This document shows positions 24,871 through 37,800 of a stretch of DNA of 64,000 nucleotides, piece by piece. Within the stretch, counting starts at the first letter, position 1; every line of letters begins with the position of its first letter. The notes beneath the pieces were generated by a model. It saw only the letters and a program-made list of their open reading frames with translations, was not told the origin of the DNA and did no database searches. The DNA comes from Cornus controversa (Eukaryota > Streptophyta > Magnoliopsida > Cornales > Cornaceae). The stretch lies in contig CM048849.1 of NCBI GenBank assembly GCA_026545225.1, forward strand, positions 29,212,336 to 29,276,335, given 5' to 3'. The position numbers and the translations under genes are program-made.

Positions 24871-26819
24871 CCTTTTTTTAAAAAAAAATAATAATAATAA
24901 TTCCTTTTTTTGTGTTGCACCTGTCTTCAATGTGAAGAAGAAATACACACTACTTGCAAGACTATATATAAATATCATATGTATACATATATTTATATAT
25001 ATCATTATTACTCAATGAAAAAAACTAATAAATTAACAAAAAAAATTATATCTTATTCATTCGATATAATTAACAAATTAGTCTACCATAAATAAATAAA
25101 AAAAAAACACTCCCTTTAGTGAATATTCTATCCTTGATAATCACTTGTTCAATCAGATTTTGCAAAAATTTAAAAAAATATATCATTTAAGAATCACATT
25201 AATGACAAAAATCATGTTACTTATAAAGATAGTAGAAATTTATCATCGGTTTTAGACAAGGATACATTGGCAACAATAGTAGGAAAATAAATCAAAACAA
25301 CCTGGAAATCCTAAAGTGATAGTTAGCAAGAATTTTAGGAAAATAGTGTTTGAATTTTCTAGGCAACAAACTTGTATTGAGCTAAAGAAAAAGAAGAAGA
25401 TTAAACAGTAATATATGGAGATCTTTATTCCTCCACTTTTATGAATTTATGTATGTAGAATTGTAGATGCACAATGGATAGGTTTTTTTAATGTGACTAT
25501 AGAATTTATTAAAAATCATTATAGATATCTATCACACTTGTAATTCTTTTAGCAATCATATGCTAATCCCATAAAGCAGGCACAAATCAAGTTGGTACCT
25601 ACAATATTTAGTGAAAGTGACCATTGTTACAAATTTGACCAATTGCTTCAATCAAATGGTTTATCTTTACCATAAGCAATCAAAAAAATGAGGCAATATC
25701 AGTATGAAGTTGAGGACAAAAAAACAAAACAGACCAGCCAACAAACTGATCCCAGCACAGCACAACAAAAGCAATGTAAAACTTTCCACTAACTCGTAGT
25801 CACATTTCTCCCAGGCTGATGATGATACCCCCAGCACCCTTTCCTCCGCATATATCATTCATTAGATATAAGTAACAAATTAGTTGCTGATAAATAAAAA
25901 CTAAACAAATAAATTCAAAAAAAAAAAAAAACAATCTCTTAACTATCAAATTTGGACATAATCCCCTCTCTCATCTTTAATACATGATAATCACTTGTTC
26001 AATCAAAGTATTACATTTAAGAATATCACATTATGACAAAAATATAAAATAATTACCTCCTAAAACAGGTGCGACTAAGTGATATTGCAACAGATGGGAT
26101 CCCCCTTCCCAAATATTAGTTTGGCACATCCCAAATGTTGGGGATATAATCAATGTCAATGCATCAAACATTTCTATAAAAATAAACCACATATAGGGAC
26201 TTAGGATCCCAAGAATTAAGTTAGAATTAGGTAATTTAATCATAGGATATGTTTTATGAGAAGGCATCTGATGTCAAACTTTTATAATGAGTTATCTTTA
26301 TCTTAATGATATGCGTCCATGTGATTCCATCCAGATAGGGAGAGGTTGGGATTGTTTCAAATATCTTGATGAGTTTTATAGCATTTTGGTGGGATATTTT
26401 ACCTGTAACAGGGTAGGTGTGCTGTGTGGGGGTCACTAGCTTCTTAAATATGAGAATTGTACTAATTGTCTTTGATAAAAGATGAGGATATAAGCATGTA
26501 AGCCATAACATGTTGTTGACTTTTGAAACTTGGATATGGAAGCCTTGAATGTTATGAAATTGATTCTAATTTAGGACTGCAGGAATAGTAAGTAAAGGTG
26601 CTAATGTCTAGGCATTTGATAATTTAAGTAAAGATGCTTATGTTCTAGGTATTTTCAAGTTAATATATAATTTTTTGTTAAAATATGGGGGAGATTATTA
26701 AAATATTTTGTGCTGGTAATTCTTGATTTAAATTTTTTTCACTTATGATGGGTGAAAAAAAGAAGAAGATGGCAATGATCAGAAGAATAAGTCATGAGGT
26801 GTAATAAATCAATTAATAA

Positions 26820-27308
26820 GAAACTGCAGTATTGATTATAAAAAAATTGATGACAGTTTTGTTGGAGGCCTCACTTGAAGGAACTGGTGTGGATTTATTA
26901 CTGTCAATCTGAAAGATAATTGATTTGCTGCTTAAAGAACCATCCCTTGCTAAATTGATGTATATGGGAGGAGCGACAGTAGCACCACCTTCACCAATTG
27001 CCTGTCTAAGAAAAGGTGATAACAAAAGAAAATAAGAAATAAAACATAATAGATAATATTAAAAATAAAGGAAGGAACTTCTAATCGAAGCAATTCAATA
27101 TACATGAAAACTTTCATGAGAACACAGGCTCATACTGGAAAAAACTTACGAAAGCAGGATGGCCAATTAGACTGTTCAACACAGCTGATTTATCTGCATC
27201 ATGAACAATTTGGCCACAATTAGAAAATACTTGCATTGACAATGTAGTTACTGTAAGGACTGTGTTAAAGTAAAGCGAAGCAAAAAGAGCAAGAATCATA
27301 TGTTCCAA
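26820..27308 (-). pseudogene. Captured exon pair from an unidentified host gene
   Basis: I do not recognise the source. A first segment (about 27300-27151) reads YFNTVLTVTTLSMQVFSNCG and DKSAVLNSLIGHPAF. It ends at a consensus donor GTAAGT (27149-27144). An acceptor CAG at 27004-27002 opens a second segment in the same phase reading AIGEGGATVAPPIYINLARD and SLSSKSIIFQIDSNKSTPVP, to about 26850. Phase agreement across a consensus intron of about 150 bp supports a real spliced origin. It lies downstream of the quinolinate gene fragment on the same strand. Confidence 0.6.
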
Positions 27309-27599
27309 ACTTTCTTCCCCTCATTATTGTAAGCAAGAAAAATTAATAATTAATGCACCAAGGGTACACCATTCCCAATTAAACCCAAACCTCATATTAT
27401 TATAACCTAAAAGAAGTTCTAAAATTTCGATAGATGCAGAGGGATTGAATCAAATAGTCTCCAATGATAAGATAAATACAATATTATTCAGATTTACACC
27501 ATCAGTAACCCTCTCCAATTAGGTAGCAACCCAATAATTCAGCAACAACTTCTTTGACAAGATCCACACCTCAAAGAGTTCTCAATGACAAGATCACCA

Positions 27600-27899
27600 A
27601 TTTTGTTCTATGTTAGTCGGAATTGTGGCCATACAGGTCACATCCCCTGCATTGGAATAAGTAGTCTAAAATATTGGTTAAACTATCATTGATATATCAA
27701 CTAGTTGACACCAATTGTGAATGAATAATATAAATAAAATAGAAACAGTTGAGATTAAGAGAGGAACTGAACCTTGATACCCAGCATCTTCAGCTAGGGC
27801 AAGCTTGATGATGCCCTTCAAATCATAAGTGGGGTGGGAATGAGGCTTTACAGCCATGTGTTCAAGTGATCCCCTAGGATTTTTGGTATCAGCAGACAT
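27600..27899 (-). pseudogene. QPT: Captured fragment of quinolinate phosphoribosyltransferase
   Basis: The intact enzyme (nicotinate-nucleotide pyrophosphorylase, NAD synthesis in plastids) makes nicotinate mononucleotide from quinolinate and PRPP. Exon 1 (27899-27773) encodes [20 protein letters not shown] and [11 protein letters not shown], the highly conserved plant QPT N-terminus. A captured intron with GT at 27772 and CAG at 27649-27647 follows. Exon 2 begins in phase with GDVTCMATIPT (27646 down to about 27610) and then departs from the family. Only about 54 of roughly 350 residues are present and none of the active site, so no enzyme can be made. Sequence upstream to about 28850 may be the original 5' region (inference). 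Confidence 0.85.
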
Positions 27900-29750
27900 C
27901 CTTATCATCAATCTAAAATAATCCTTTCAATTAAAAAGGGAACAAAAAAAAAAAGCATTTTTCCATTTTTATTAGGTAAAAGCACCAACAAACCTTGAAG
28001 ATTTGAATACATTAGGAGAAACTAATGGAGTGATTCAAAGAATTCCAAACATTTACTATTTGTGCCTGAAACTCTTATTCTTATACAGAGGGTAGTCAAT
28101 TGCTTGGCCCTTGATTTCAACAAGCTTCTTCTCCAATACCCACTATACATGCATCAACTGAGAATGGCAACTCAAACACCATATAATTGACCCCAAAAAA
28201 TTTTTAAAAAAATGTCCAAATCAAATTGATTGAAAAATATTCTACTTCGGAACTGATTTTTATTTTCAACTTGTAGAATTGAAAACCTTAGAATCACACC
28301 ATCACATATCCACTGAAATTGCTATACGGCTCAATAAAAAATCTTAATTTGTTCATCGATAGAGACTGGGCCGCAGGATGTACGGTTGGGATTGGCTGTA
28401 GAGAGATTTGATTGATGGAGAGAGAGGCGAAGAGGAAACTCAAAGGAATTGATGGTAAACCCTAATAATGCATATATATATAACCTCAATCTCACTATCA
28501 GATTCATATTCTCACAATCTAACTCAAAACATCAAAATCGAAAAGAAAGTAAAAATTCAAAATAAAACTCACAATTACATGTTACTCATCGCTCGATTGA
28601 TACACATTCATTGAAGACCTGTTTCTCCTGGTAGATCGAGTTATATGACCACTGTGTAAATTAGGTATGAAGCCGAGTTCAAAGTGTGGAACTCACAGTT
28701 TCGTGACCTCTGGTTTGCCTGTTCTACCTGGAATGACTGAAACTTAGGGTTTACGATAGGAAGAGGAAACAATCAAGTGTGGAAGGGAGAGGGAAATATC
28801 GTGTATTTTTTCTGGATAAGTCGCGTAGCGAGGGAAATTTTTTGGCCCAATATTAATAATAGAACAAACACGTTGTTGTAATTAAAAATATAAGTCTTTA
28901 AAATAAAATTGAATAGGAAATTAAATGCAAGTCGTGAATATAACAGTATTTTTAAAATTTAACAAGCAGCCCAAAAAGTGAGCCTTAAAAATTACTTAGC
29001 ACGACTTTCTTTTCATGTATGTCGTGAATTACAAGTTGTAAAAACTCAATTTTCTTGTAGTGGATAAAAAATGTTATCTCATATCCTTATGCAACGATTA
29101 TAGAAACATGACTTTGTACGTCCGAAGTATTATTTTTCCAAAATTTATCCTAATCTTTTACCAATAATTATGGTTAATAATCAAACATCTATATATATAG
29201 TTAAAATCTGAATGTAGGTCATCTTTTCTACATACAAATATATCAAGAAACATTATCAATAATTAATATAACAAGATAAAAATATGCATTACTTGTTTGC
29301 TGGAAAAGCTTTTGATTTTTCATATGTTCGATTTGATTCCTTTCTTTTTCAATAACTTCAAAAATTTCTCTACAATCTGAAAATATTGGTCATGTAATTA
29401 TAATTCAAACAAAATATTGATAAGCAAATCAAAACTTGTCCACAAGATCTAGCTTGCTTATGCTCTTAAACCTAATTTTCCAATACTTATCCTTTAAATC
29501 AAGGTCAACCATAAGCAACAATATTTCAGTTTTCCTATTTGATCAATATTGAGAATATTGAGATGATAAAGTCTAGACAACTACCTTATGAATCAATCAC
29601 TAGAAGGCATTTTAGAAAAGTGAGGCCTTTTAGAATAAACATGACATAGTTCTAGAAGGCTACATTGAAACAAGCTACTCCAAAATTCTCCTATTCAATA
29701 TTGAGAAAATAAAGTCTGAATAGTACCTCTTAAAACAATCAGTAGAACTT

Positions 29751-31866
29751 TTAGAATAAACTTACTTGTCCACTAGAATTTTTTTGATGCAAGCTCATTA
29801 GTATATCCACTTTTTGTTGTAAACTTTCCAATTTCTCATCATACTTAGCTTGCATGCTTGAAATTGTATCCTCCAACTCTACACGTGCAGCACATGCCTT
29901 TTCCTCAGATTGTTTGGCTTTCCTAATGAGCTCAGCTCTAGTAGGGGATGGCCCCCAAATATCGCTTGGCGTAGGCCCTAAGCCGTACATCCACACACGA
30001 CCCCTTCTCTCTTCTCTCGTCAATTGGGAGAATAAATCATTAGACGAGTCACCATTATCATAGCCAGCTTCTGAAAGGTCCTTTATTTTCATCTGCACAA
30101 AGAAAAAATAATCAAACAAGCTAAAAAGGATTATGTCCAACTATATATTTAACAAATATCTAAAGTGAAAAATTAGATATCATATGCTAAATGTAATAGG
30201 CCTTAGTGGTTGAAATGAGAGATTAATTATACCTTCATATAATAAATAAGAACATGTTTTTAAAAGTACACAAGAGCGCAGTTTTGAAAACTTACAATCA
30301 AATCGGCAGCTTCAGCATCAGTAGCCGTGCCATCCTTATGTACGTGTGTACGACAAAATAATTCTGCACGAGATGGCTTTCTACCTTCTTTTGCCTCAAT
30401 CTAGAAGAGAAGCATACAAATCGTGTTATTATTTACCACTAACATTTATAATAAATTAACTACATGGGAATTAAAATATTTTAGATTGCCAAAACTATGC
30501 TTAACCTCAGCAGAAACACGTGCAAAGCTCTTTGTCCCTGTAGTATGAAGCATTTTTTGCTTCTCGCTACTTTCTTTATTTTTTTGGCTCTACTCCTGCA
30601 ATTAGAGAAAAAAAAGAGAAAGGAAATGAAACAATCAATTTTGGTGCAAAACAATGATCTCTCCTTTGCTAATTAAGAAGTAAATCTAAATAGATTTATG
30701 ATAATTAAGAACTCAAGATATCTTGATTGATTTGGGCATGGGAGCAGGATCACAACGCCTTTCATGGTGATACTAATATTAATAATTATTGAAGACATAA
30801 TAACCAAAGAAATAATAATCTTCGCCAGTAGTAGGAATAATCATTTAAACAAATTGGTAAACTGATAATTACCTTCGCCTTATCTGTACTCCAATGCTTC
30901 ACTAAAAATTCTCAATGGTCCTTCTCAACTAGAGGTGGTGGGTGTGCCAATCTTTCCGCATCTATATCCCAAATACTGTAGTACTTACTTTTTAGGTCAC
31001 ACTTAAATCCCCTCCATTTTGTTCCGATAGAGGTTAATGTCCACTTTTTTATAATAATCCCTACCTCAAACTTGCCCTGTAAATGTGGATATTAATGTTG
31101 TACAATATAAAATAGGGTGCTTTATCATTATCTAGACACGATAAATGCAAGCTAAATAATGTTAAATGTCAAGTATTTGGATTTTCACTCTTCTATAGTC
31201 TAGTGCTATTTTCTCTAACTACAAAAAAATATATATATATATATATTTTTTATTTTGATCCAAGAAATTATAAACAAGTATGCAATATAATGGTAAATAG
31301 TTTTACCATTACTATGTTCCACATGTCCTCTTTAAGCCGACGAGGCATCTTGCACCAATTTTTGTAGCACAAAGGAGCTCTCTTACCATTGCAGGCAATT
31401 GTCCCCAAGAAGTTAACATATTTGGTACCATCATCTCCTATCGGTTGACCCAACTCGTTGACACTAAACAAAATTAATAATTGTGTTAAAATAATGAGAT
31501 TAAAAATATTTCAGATATGCACATAGGAGTGTGTTTGTGTGTGCACTTAAATACAAGGTAAACAAACTTTAGTGGTACTGGGGTTGTTTTTTCCATGAGA
31601 TCCTGGCAACGTGTGGGGCCCCGTCTTTTCTTTGTAGTTGGGAGGGATGATTCACTATTCTCAATGTCATTCACTTCTTGTGATCTATTAGATTCTGAAT
31701 ATGAATCTTCAGGATTGTCTTCATACACTTCTTGAATCTCACCATCCTTTCGTCTCATTATGAGATTGTTATTTATCCTTCTTAGACAAGCACAAAAATA
31801 CAAATTAGAAATATCAATTATTTGGGAAAGTTTCAATTTAGTAAGTTGATACAACACTAATGTCAA
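29751..31866 (-). pseudogene. TNPA-like protein of the large CACTA element (Transposase_24 family)
   Basis: This is the accessory protein of plant En/Spm-type elements. Exon-like pieces on the minus strand: 31866-31486 (acidic N-terminus), 31471-31268 with GTKYVNFLGTIACNGKRAPL and MPRRLKEDMWN, about 30590-30500 with HTTGTKSFARVSAEV, about 30403-30290 with KPSRAELFCRTHVHKDG, and 30140-29790 with RGRVWMYGLGPTPSDIWG followed by a coiled coil (KACAARVELEDTISSMQAKY). The last ends at a GTAAGT donor. Splice borders are plausible but I did not build a full model, and some lesions may be present. Confidence 0.82.
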
Positions 31867-32228
31867 TTATATTATCAAAATTTCAAATAGATCAACAGCA
31901 AAAATAAGTAGCAGAAAACATTTTTAGATACATTATCAAAATTTCAGTTGCCTCACAAGGAGATAAAAGAACATCAGTAGCTAAAACTATGCCCTTAAGA
32001 TGTATGACATTTGAATACCAGTCAAGTGACATACAAAATCAAGAACTAAACTGAGTAATAAACATTACTTCACATATGAAAAATAGATTCGAAAAAAAAA
32101 ACTAATGTTCGAGTGAGTCGTTGATATGAAATCATCTAAGTATCATCTTCATCAGCATCATCATCTTCTTTTTCCTCATTTACTAACAAAAAGCAGTCTA
32201 TCATTGTTCCAAGCACATCATCTCTTAC

Positions 32229-35200
32229 CTACAAACTGTCATCATCAGATATATCCAAGTTATTATCCATATGCGGAGCATTAAATGGCTCCTCAAATTG
32301 ATAAGTCTCCACATCATGCTCAGGCATATCATAAAAGTCTCGTGGTTTTGTGCCAATAACCACTTGCCACTCATTGTCAATGGGGTTTTCAATATAAAAT
32401 ACTTGTTCAGTGTTGTGCTTGGAAAGGGTATTTTGTTTTACCAAAATAATTCTTGTCCAATTCTTAATAAACCACTCGCAATAGCACGAATCTTTGTAAG
32501 ATAGGGCTCTTGTGAAGGTGTCGATCCCACAGAAAATGTGATTAAATTAGTCTCATTTGATTCATTGAAAGAGAGGTTGATATTTTTGGTATTTGTTTAA
32601 CATAAAATAAATGGCACTAGTTAAAGTTTGAATTGATAAATATAAGAGGGACTAGGGTATTGATTTCAGTACTAGCCTCACATCAATGGAAGAATGTATT
32701 TCAACTTGGGAAAGTTACATATGTATAATCATGATTCATGGAATTTGTCACATACCACCATGATATCTTCAAGAAAATACATAAATCAAAAGATAAGGAT
32801 AATTCATCTCTAGTTAGCATGAATCGTCTACATAACTACTTAAATAAAAGACATAACATGAAATTAAAAGTGTAGAACGATTCATCTTCCTTAAGCATGA
32901 ATTATCAAATCTAATGAATTTATGTTCTAATAAAACTATTGTATAACTTTCATACTTTATAAGATAAGAGAAGAATGAAGTCAAGATTAAACATAACTTT
33001 ATACTTCAATTACAAATGTAATCCTCAAAGTTATACAACTTATTATACACATATAACAATCCCAAATAAAAATATTATTATCATACCATTGATGCTTGGC
33101 CAGGGCTACATCAATGCCCTAGGAAGAGTTTTAGCTCCTCATGGCTAACTTACAAGTCTTCATGGTTGAAGAATACTTCATATTTCTCTATGTGTGCAGA
33201 ATATTTCCACTCACTTCCTCTCTACACTACTCAATTCCCCTCCATTTATAGCCAAAGTTAGTGCAATATGAGTGTCCACCATTTCTTCCACTAAAACTCA
33301 TCCTATGGCCTAAATAGCTCCATATGTATTCCATTTTAGAAGAATTGGATCATCTCCCTCCATGTGTATAGCACTTTGGTGAATTAATTGAGTGGGGTGG
33401 TTGCTAGTCATCTCATTGGTCACTTGTCACAAAATTTTCAAAGCAACCAAAGAAAAATCTGCCCAGAATATTTATCCTACTGTTTTGGCCACTTTCAACC
33501 ACCAAGATGTCATATTTAGAGATTTCTCAAAACTAAACGTATTTAGAACTCTCTTTTATATTTCCATAGCCGCAAAAATCGCCTTAATTGGAGTTTGGAG
33601 CATGAAGTTATGGTCAAAATACAAACAGTGCGCAGATCAGAATTTTGAACGAATTTTGGGCTTGAGATTAGTCTTGAACTTGTACTTGACCCAATGAATG
33701 AACCAATTCAGATTTTTGGCCCCTTTTGCATTAAATCTTCAATATAGCTTGGCCCAATCCATGGACTCATCATTGGAATTTGGCCCAAACTAATGGCAAT
33801 TTCTTCTTCTTATGGAAGCCTCATTGAAAGCCCAAGAACCATGGAATTAACCACTATTTCATCTAAGGATCTGAAAATGACAAAAACAAAATAAAACTAT
33901 AAAAATACTAATATAAACATAATTAAAGGATTAACATATGTAAATTAGAAGGACCGAATGCACAACATTCTGTGCTTATCATTCAGCCTGTGATGCTAGA
34001 ATGAAAGGTTCATCAGATCCCAACGATCGCGAGGAATTAACAAGCTTAAATCGAAAATCATCTTCCTTTATTCCTCTACCCTTCGACAAGACATCAAACC
34101 AATTACACTTGAACAATACCATATTTCTTTGTTCATTATAGTCCAACTCAATGATATCAATCAGTACACCATAGTACTGAATATCTCTTGTAACAGGATT
34201 TCGATCAGTGGCTCTTGCATAACTAGACGTCACTGCCTTTAGAACAACTCCATTGTTTTGAGTCTTCCTCCGTCTTTCAAGATCTCTAACATGAAACTTC
34301 AAACCATTGATCACAAATGCCTTTAATCATTTCGTGACAGGGTTAGGACCCTGTGCTAGCCACCTAAGCTCATTGGGAACTGGATCCTCATTATTTCGTA
34401 GCTATATTCATAAAGATGTAAGTTTATTATAAGGTGAATTCTCATAAATGTGTAACACACTATACATATGCAAAAGCAAAACATTTACACATTCATTAAA
34501 CCATTTGTGAAATGATTGATACGATAACATCTCTAACTGGCGTGGTTTTAAATGACGTTGCCTTATCTTAAGAAACCTCTTATGTTTGCTGCCATTGCAA
34601 AAAATTAATGTTAAACATATTATCCCGATAATAGCAATTCACACAAATAACCATGTAATATATTGGAAAATTTATCTTACTCAATGAAGGTTTTGCTCCA
34701 TCATTATTGAACAAAACATATCGATGAGCTTGCACCCAAGTCATCTCATCTAAATCAATCAACTCTTGTTTTCCCAAGGCACGACCTTGTGGACCAAAAA
34801 TATTCATTTCCTCTCCATCAAACACATTATTGTAATTTCTTTGGGGCCTATTGAATCTTGTTTCAATATTTGTTAAGTAGCGTGAACAAAAAGCCAATCA
34901 TTCTTCAGCTAAATACCCTTCTGCTATTGAACCCTCTGGATGACTTCTATTTCGTACATAATTTTTCAATGTCAAAAGGTACCTAATTATAGAGAATGAA
35001 AATTAATAATATTAGTATTTTTGGAAAAGAAACATAAACTATAAATAAAAATAATAAAAAATCTAGACCTCTCTATTGGATACATCTAACAGTATTGCAT
35101 TGGTCCAGCAATCCTTGCCTCATAAGCTAAGTGAATAGGTAAGTGTACCATTATGGTGAAGAAGGAAGGTGGAAATATCATTTCCAAGTGACATAGTGTT

Positions 35201-36045
35201 AAAACAATTTGACGTTCCAATTGTTCTAGCTCTTCAGGACAAAGAGTCTTCGAACATAATTCTCGAAAAAAGTTACTAAGCTCAACAAGTACAGTTTAAA
35301 CTTTCCTAGGCAATATCCTGTGAATGGCTATTGGTAGAAGTTGTTGCATCAAGATATGACAATCATGACTCTTCAACCCACTAATTTTATGCTCTTTCAA
35401 TCTCACACAACGTGAAATATTAGCTGCATACCCATCTGGAACTTTTACATTTTTCAACACTTGACATAATATGCTTTTTTTCAGATGGAGATAGCGTGAA
35501 ACCTGCAGGAGGCAAATAAAATTTATTTGAACCATGTTCTTTGGGGTGAAGTGAAGGTCTTATTCCCATTTCCTGTAAGTCAAGCCTTGCCTTTAATCCA
35601 TCTTTCCCTTGCCCATTCTCATTCATCAATGTGTAAAGTATATTGTCACATATGTTTTTTTCAATATGCATAACATCTAGATTATGACGCATAAGATTGT
35701 GCTCCCAATAAGGCAACTGAAAGAATATACTCTTCTTCCTCCAATTGTGTGTTGAATCCTCCTCCATTCTATTCCCATTGTCATTGTCCTTCTTCCCAAA
35801 TGGTTGAAAATTAATGTCCTCTAATTCATGTAACACTTGTGTTCCAGATAACATAGCTGGTGCACACCTTACCTCTTCAGTGCCATCAAATGCTGCTTTG
35901 CAATACCTATATCTATGGTCTTCTGGGAGAAAAGAATGATGCCCATCATAACATATCTTCTTACTATTATTCAAGTAACGAGATCAAGTGTCTTTGATAC
36001 AAGTAGGACAAGCCAAATACCCTTTTAGTTTGATTAATCTTTAGC
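32229..36045 (-). pseudogene. TNP2-type CACTA transposase, disrupted by a solo LTR
   Basis: The catalytic transposase of CACTA elements. Order on the minus strand: GYLACPTCIKDT, then a stop at 35986-35984, CYDGHHSFLPEDHRYRY, YWEHNLMRHNLDVMHIEKN with NICDNILYTLMN (TNP2 core, 35974-35420), then GLKSHDCHILMQQLLPIAI and LCHLEMIFPPSFFTIMVHLP (DUF4218, about 35440-35100), AFCSRYLTNIETRFNRPQRN (34897), and VLFKCNWFDV (DUF4216, 34314-33987). DUF4216 is cut by the LTR and resumes at 32405 with QVFYIENPIDNEWQVV. The N-terminal part upstream of 36045 was not found. Two disabling lesions are therefore visible. Confidence 0.9.
32411..33981 (-). mobile_element. Athila-like solo LTR inside the CACTA transposase gene
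   Basis: 1571 bp, starting TGTTGTGC and ending GCTTATCA on the plus strand, with a perfect 5-bp duplication TTCAG (32406-32410 and 33982-33986). The DUF4216 reading frame stops at one edge and resumes at the other, which confirms the borders. It shares several blocks with the LTR at 3221-4698 (AATTCTTAATAAACCACT, GGTGTCGATC, and the GCTTATCA end), but has a different first 40 bases and is a distinct subfamily. No internal region is present. Confidence 0.93.
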
Positions 36046-36887
36046 TACTCTAATATTATTATAAAAAATTTCTAATATGGTGACATTGGAAACTTTATAT
36101 TTGTGTATTAGCTCAATTCATAAAATAAATTAAACCCTCATCAAACATTACAAATTAGAGATTGATTTCATTTCTACCTCAATACAAAAAACAAAAAACA
36201 AAACAACAAGAAGAAAAAAAGGATGGCTTAATACTCACTTGTAATGCATGCTGATAGCATGGTGTACTAATTAGGTGAAGTGCATACTCATGAGGAGGAC
36301 AAAAAGCTGGTAATGATATACAGGGGTTGGACCACTTAATTACCAATATATCAAAGAAAATCTTGATCTATCACCATTTCACTAGGATGGCTTAAGAGAT
36401 ACTTGTTTTAAATATTTTTTTCTTAAGCAATAGTAATCCAAGCGTAACATAACCTTACAAAAACAAACATAACCTGACTTAGGCACATGCTTGGATGGAC
36501 TTGAGTTGAACTTATAGGATTGAAGTTGGGTTAACTCAGATTTGAGTTTATGGAGTGAAATATTTATCATGTAAAATACTTTTATATTTTCATTTTTTGT
36601 GTTTCGGACAAAAAATCTCTTAAGCATAAATATCATTTTTATATGGTTTGTACATTATCAACTCATGATTTACATTATATAGACAAGGAGATAAGGCATT
36701 CAACAAACAAATGCCATTGAGCAATTGAAAAGAAAGCAAGAAGAGGGTCGATTAAGAAAAGGCTAAATTAAACAAAACTTTCATATGTATACAGACACAA
36801 CCAAACAATATATACACATATCTATATACACAAACACGCTAAAACAATTAAAACAATCAGAACACTTCCAATTTAAATTTAACTACT

Positions 36888-37415
36888 AAAACATAATGTT
36901 AATCAAGAAGAAAATGGAGAGAAATAGGTGAAAGAAAACTGACCTCAAACCACACTAAAACTGATTAGGGGAAAAATTGGTTAGGGCTTGACAACCAGAC
37001 TCCTCTAAACGTATGATACTAAGAGGTGTCGATGATCAGTGTGATGAATGTGGAGAGAAATTGATGATCACCGATCAACTTTTATAAAATCAATGAAGAA
37101 ACTGCTCCATAAGAGAGAGACCCTGGAACGTAACAACGAAAATACCCTAATTAAAACATAATGTTAATCAAGAAGAAAGTGGAGAGAAATAGGCGAAAGA
37201 AAACTGACCTCAAACCTACTGAAACTGATTTGGGGAAAAAATTGGTTAGGGCTTGATAATGAGACTCCTGTAAACGCACGATACTCAGAGGTGTCGATGA
37301 TCAGCGTGATGAATGTGGACAGAAATTGATGACCACCGATCAATTTTCATAAAATCAATGAAGAAACTGCTCCATAAGAGAGACTTTGGAACGTAACAAA
37401 GGAAATACCCTAATA
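36888..37415. repeat. Tandem duplication, two copies of about 265 bp, upstream of the transposase
   Basis: Both copies begin AAAACATAATGTTAATCAAG (36888 and 37153) and run through GAAACTGCTCCATAAGAGAG to AATACCCTAAT. They differ at a handful of positions. The place, between the right subterminal repeats and the transposase, fits the promoter or leader of the element (inference). Confidence 0.85.
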
Positions 37416-37489
37416 ATAATAATAATAATATTAGTACAGTAATTTAATTGACGAAATATTGTACAGCGAAATTTTCCCGCTATAAGTTG

Positions 37490-37800
37490 ATGCTTTTACC
37501 AGCGCTCTTTTTTGTCTGCCGGTCATTTTTCTGTGCTGGTGAAACTTATCTTTTTACCGGCACTCATTTTTGTATGCCGGTGAAACTTATGTTTTTACCA
37601 GCGCTCTTTTTTGTACGCTAGTGAAACTTATCTTTTTACCAGCACTTCATTTTCATGCACTGGTGAAATTTCATTTTTACCGGCACTTATTTTGGGTGCG
37701 CCGGTGAAACATAGCTTTCACCAACGATTTTTTTTGCCCGCTGGTAATTGTAACCAACACCAGCATTTTTTGTGTCCGCTGGGAAAAGAACGCTGGTATT
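37490..37800. repeat. Right subterminal repeats of the large CACTA element
   Basis: Alternating TTTTTACCAGCGCTCTTTT and (G/C)CCGGTGAAACTTAT units, about eight of them, next to the terminal CACTACAAGAAA inverted repeat at 37819. Confidence 0.87.

Larger units (their letters stand above)
24469..29062 (-). mobile_element. Non-autonomous CACTA element carrying host gene fragments
   Basis: The ends are CACTACAAGAAAA on the left and its inverse TTTTCTTGTAGTG on the right, with a perfect 3-bp duplication GAT (24466-24468 and 29063-29065). Length is 4594 bp. No transposase motif was found. Instead it holds a fragment of a quinolinate phosphoribosyltransferase gene and another spliced exon pair, both on the minus strand, which makes it a gene-capturing (Pack-CACTA type) element. 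The right-hand subterminal repeats near 28900-29050 contain AAGTCGTGAA, like the left. Confidence 0.92.

Noticed and set aside
25667-25858. Minus-strand frame AEERVLGVSSSAWEKCDYELVE in the small CACTA as a third captured gene
   Set aside because: Suggestive text, but no splice support and no family that I recognise.
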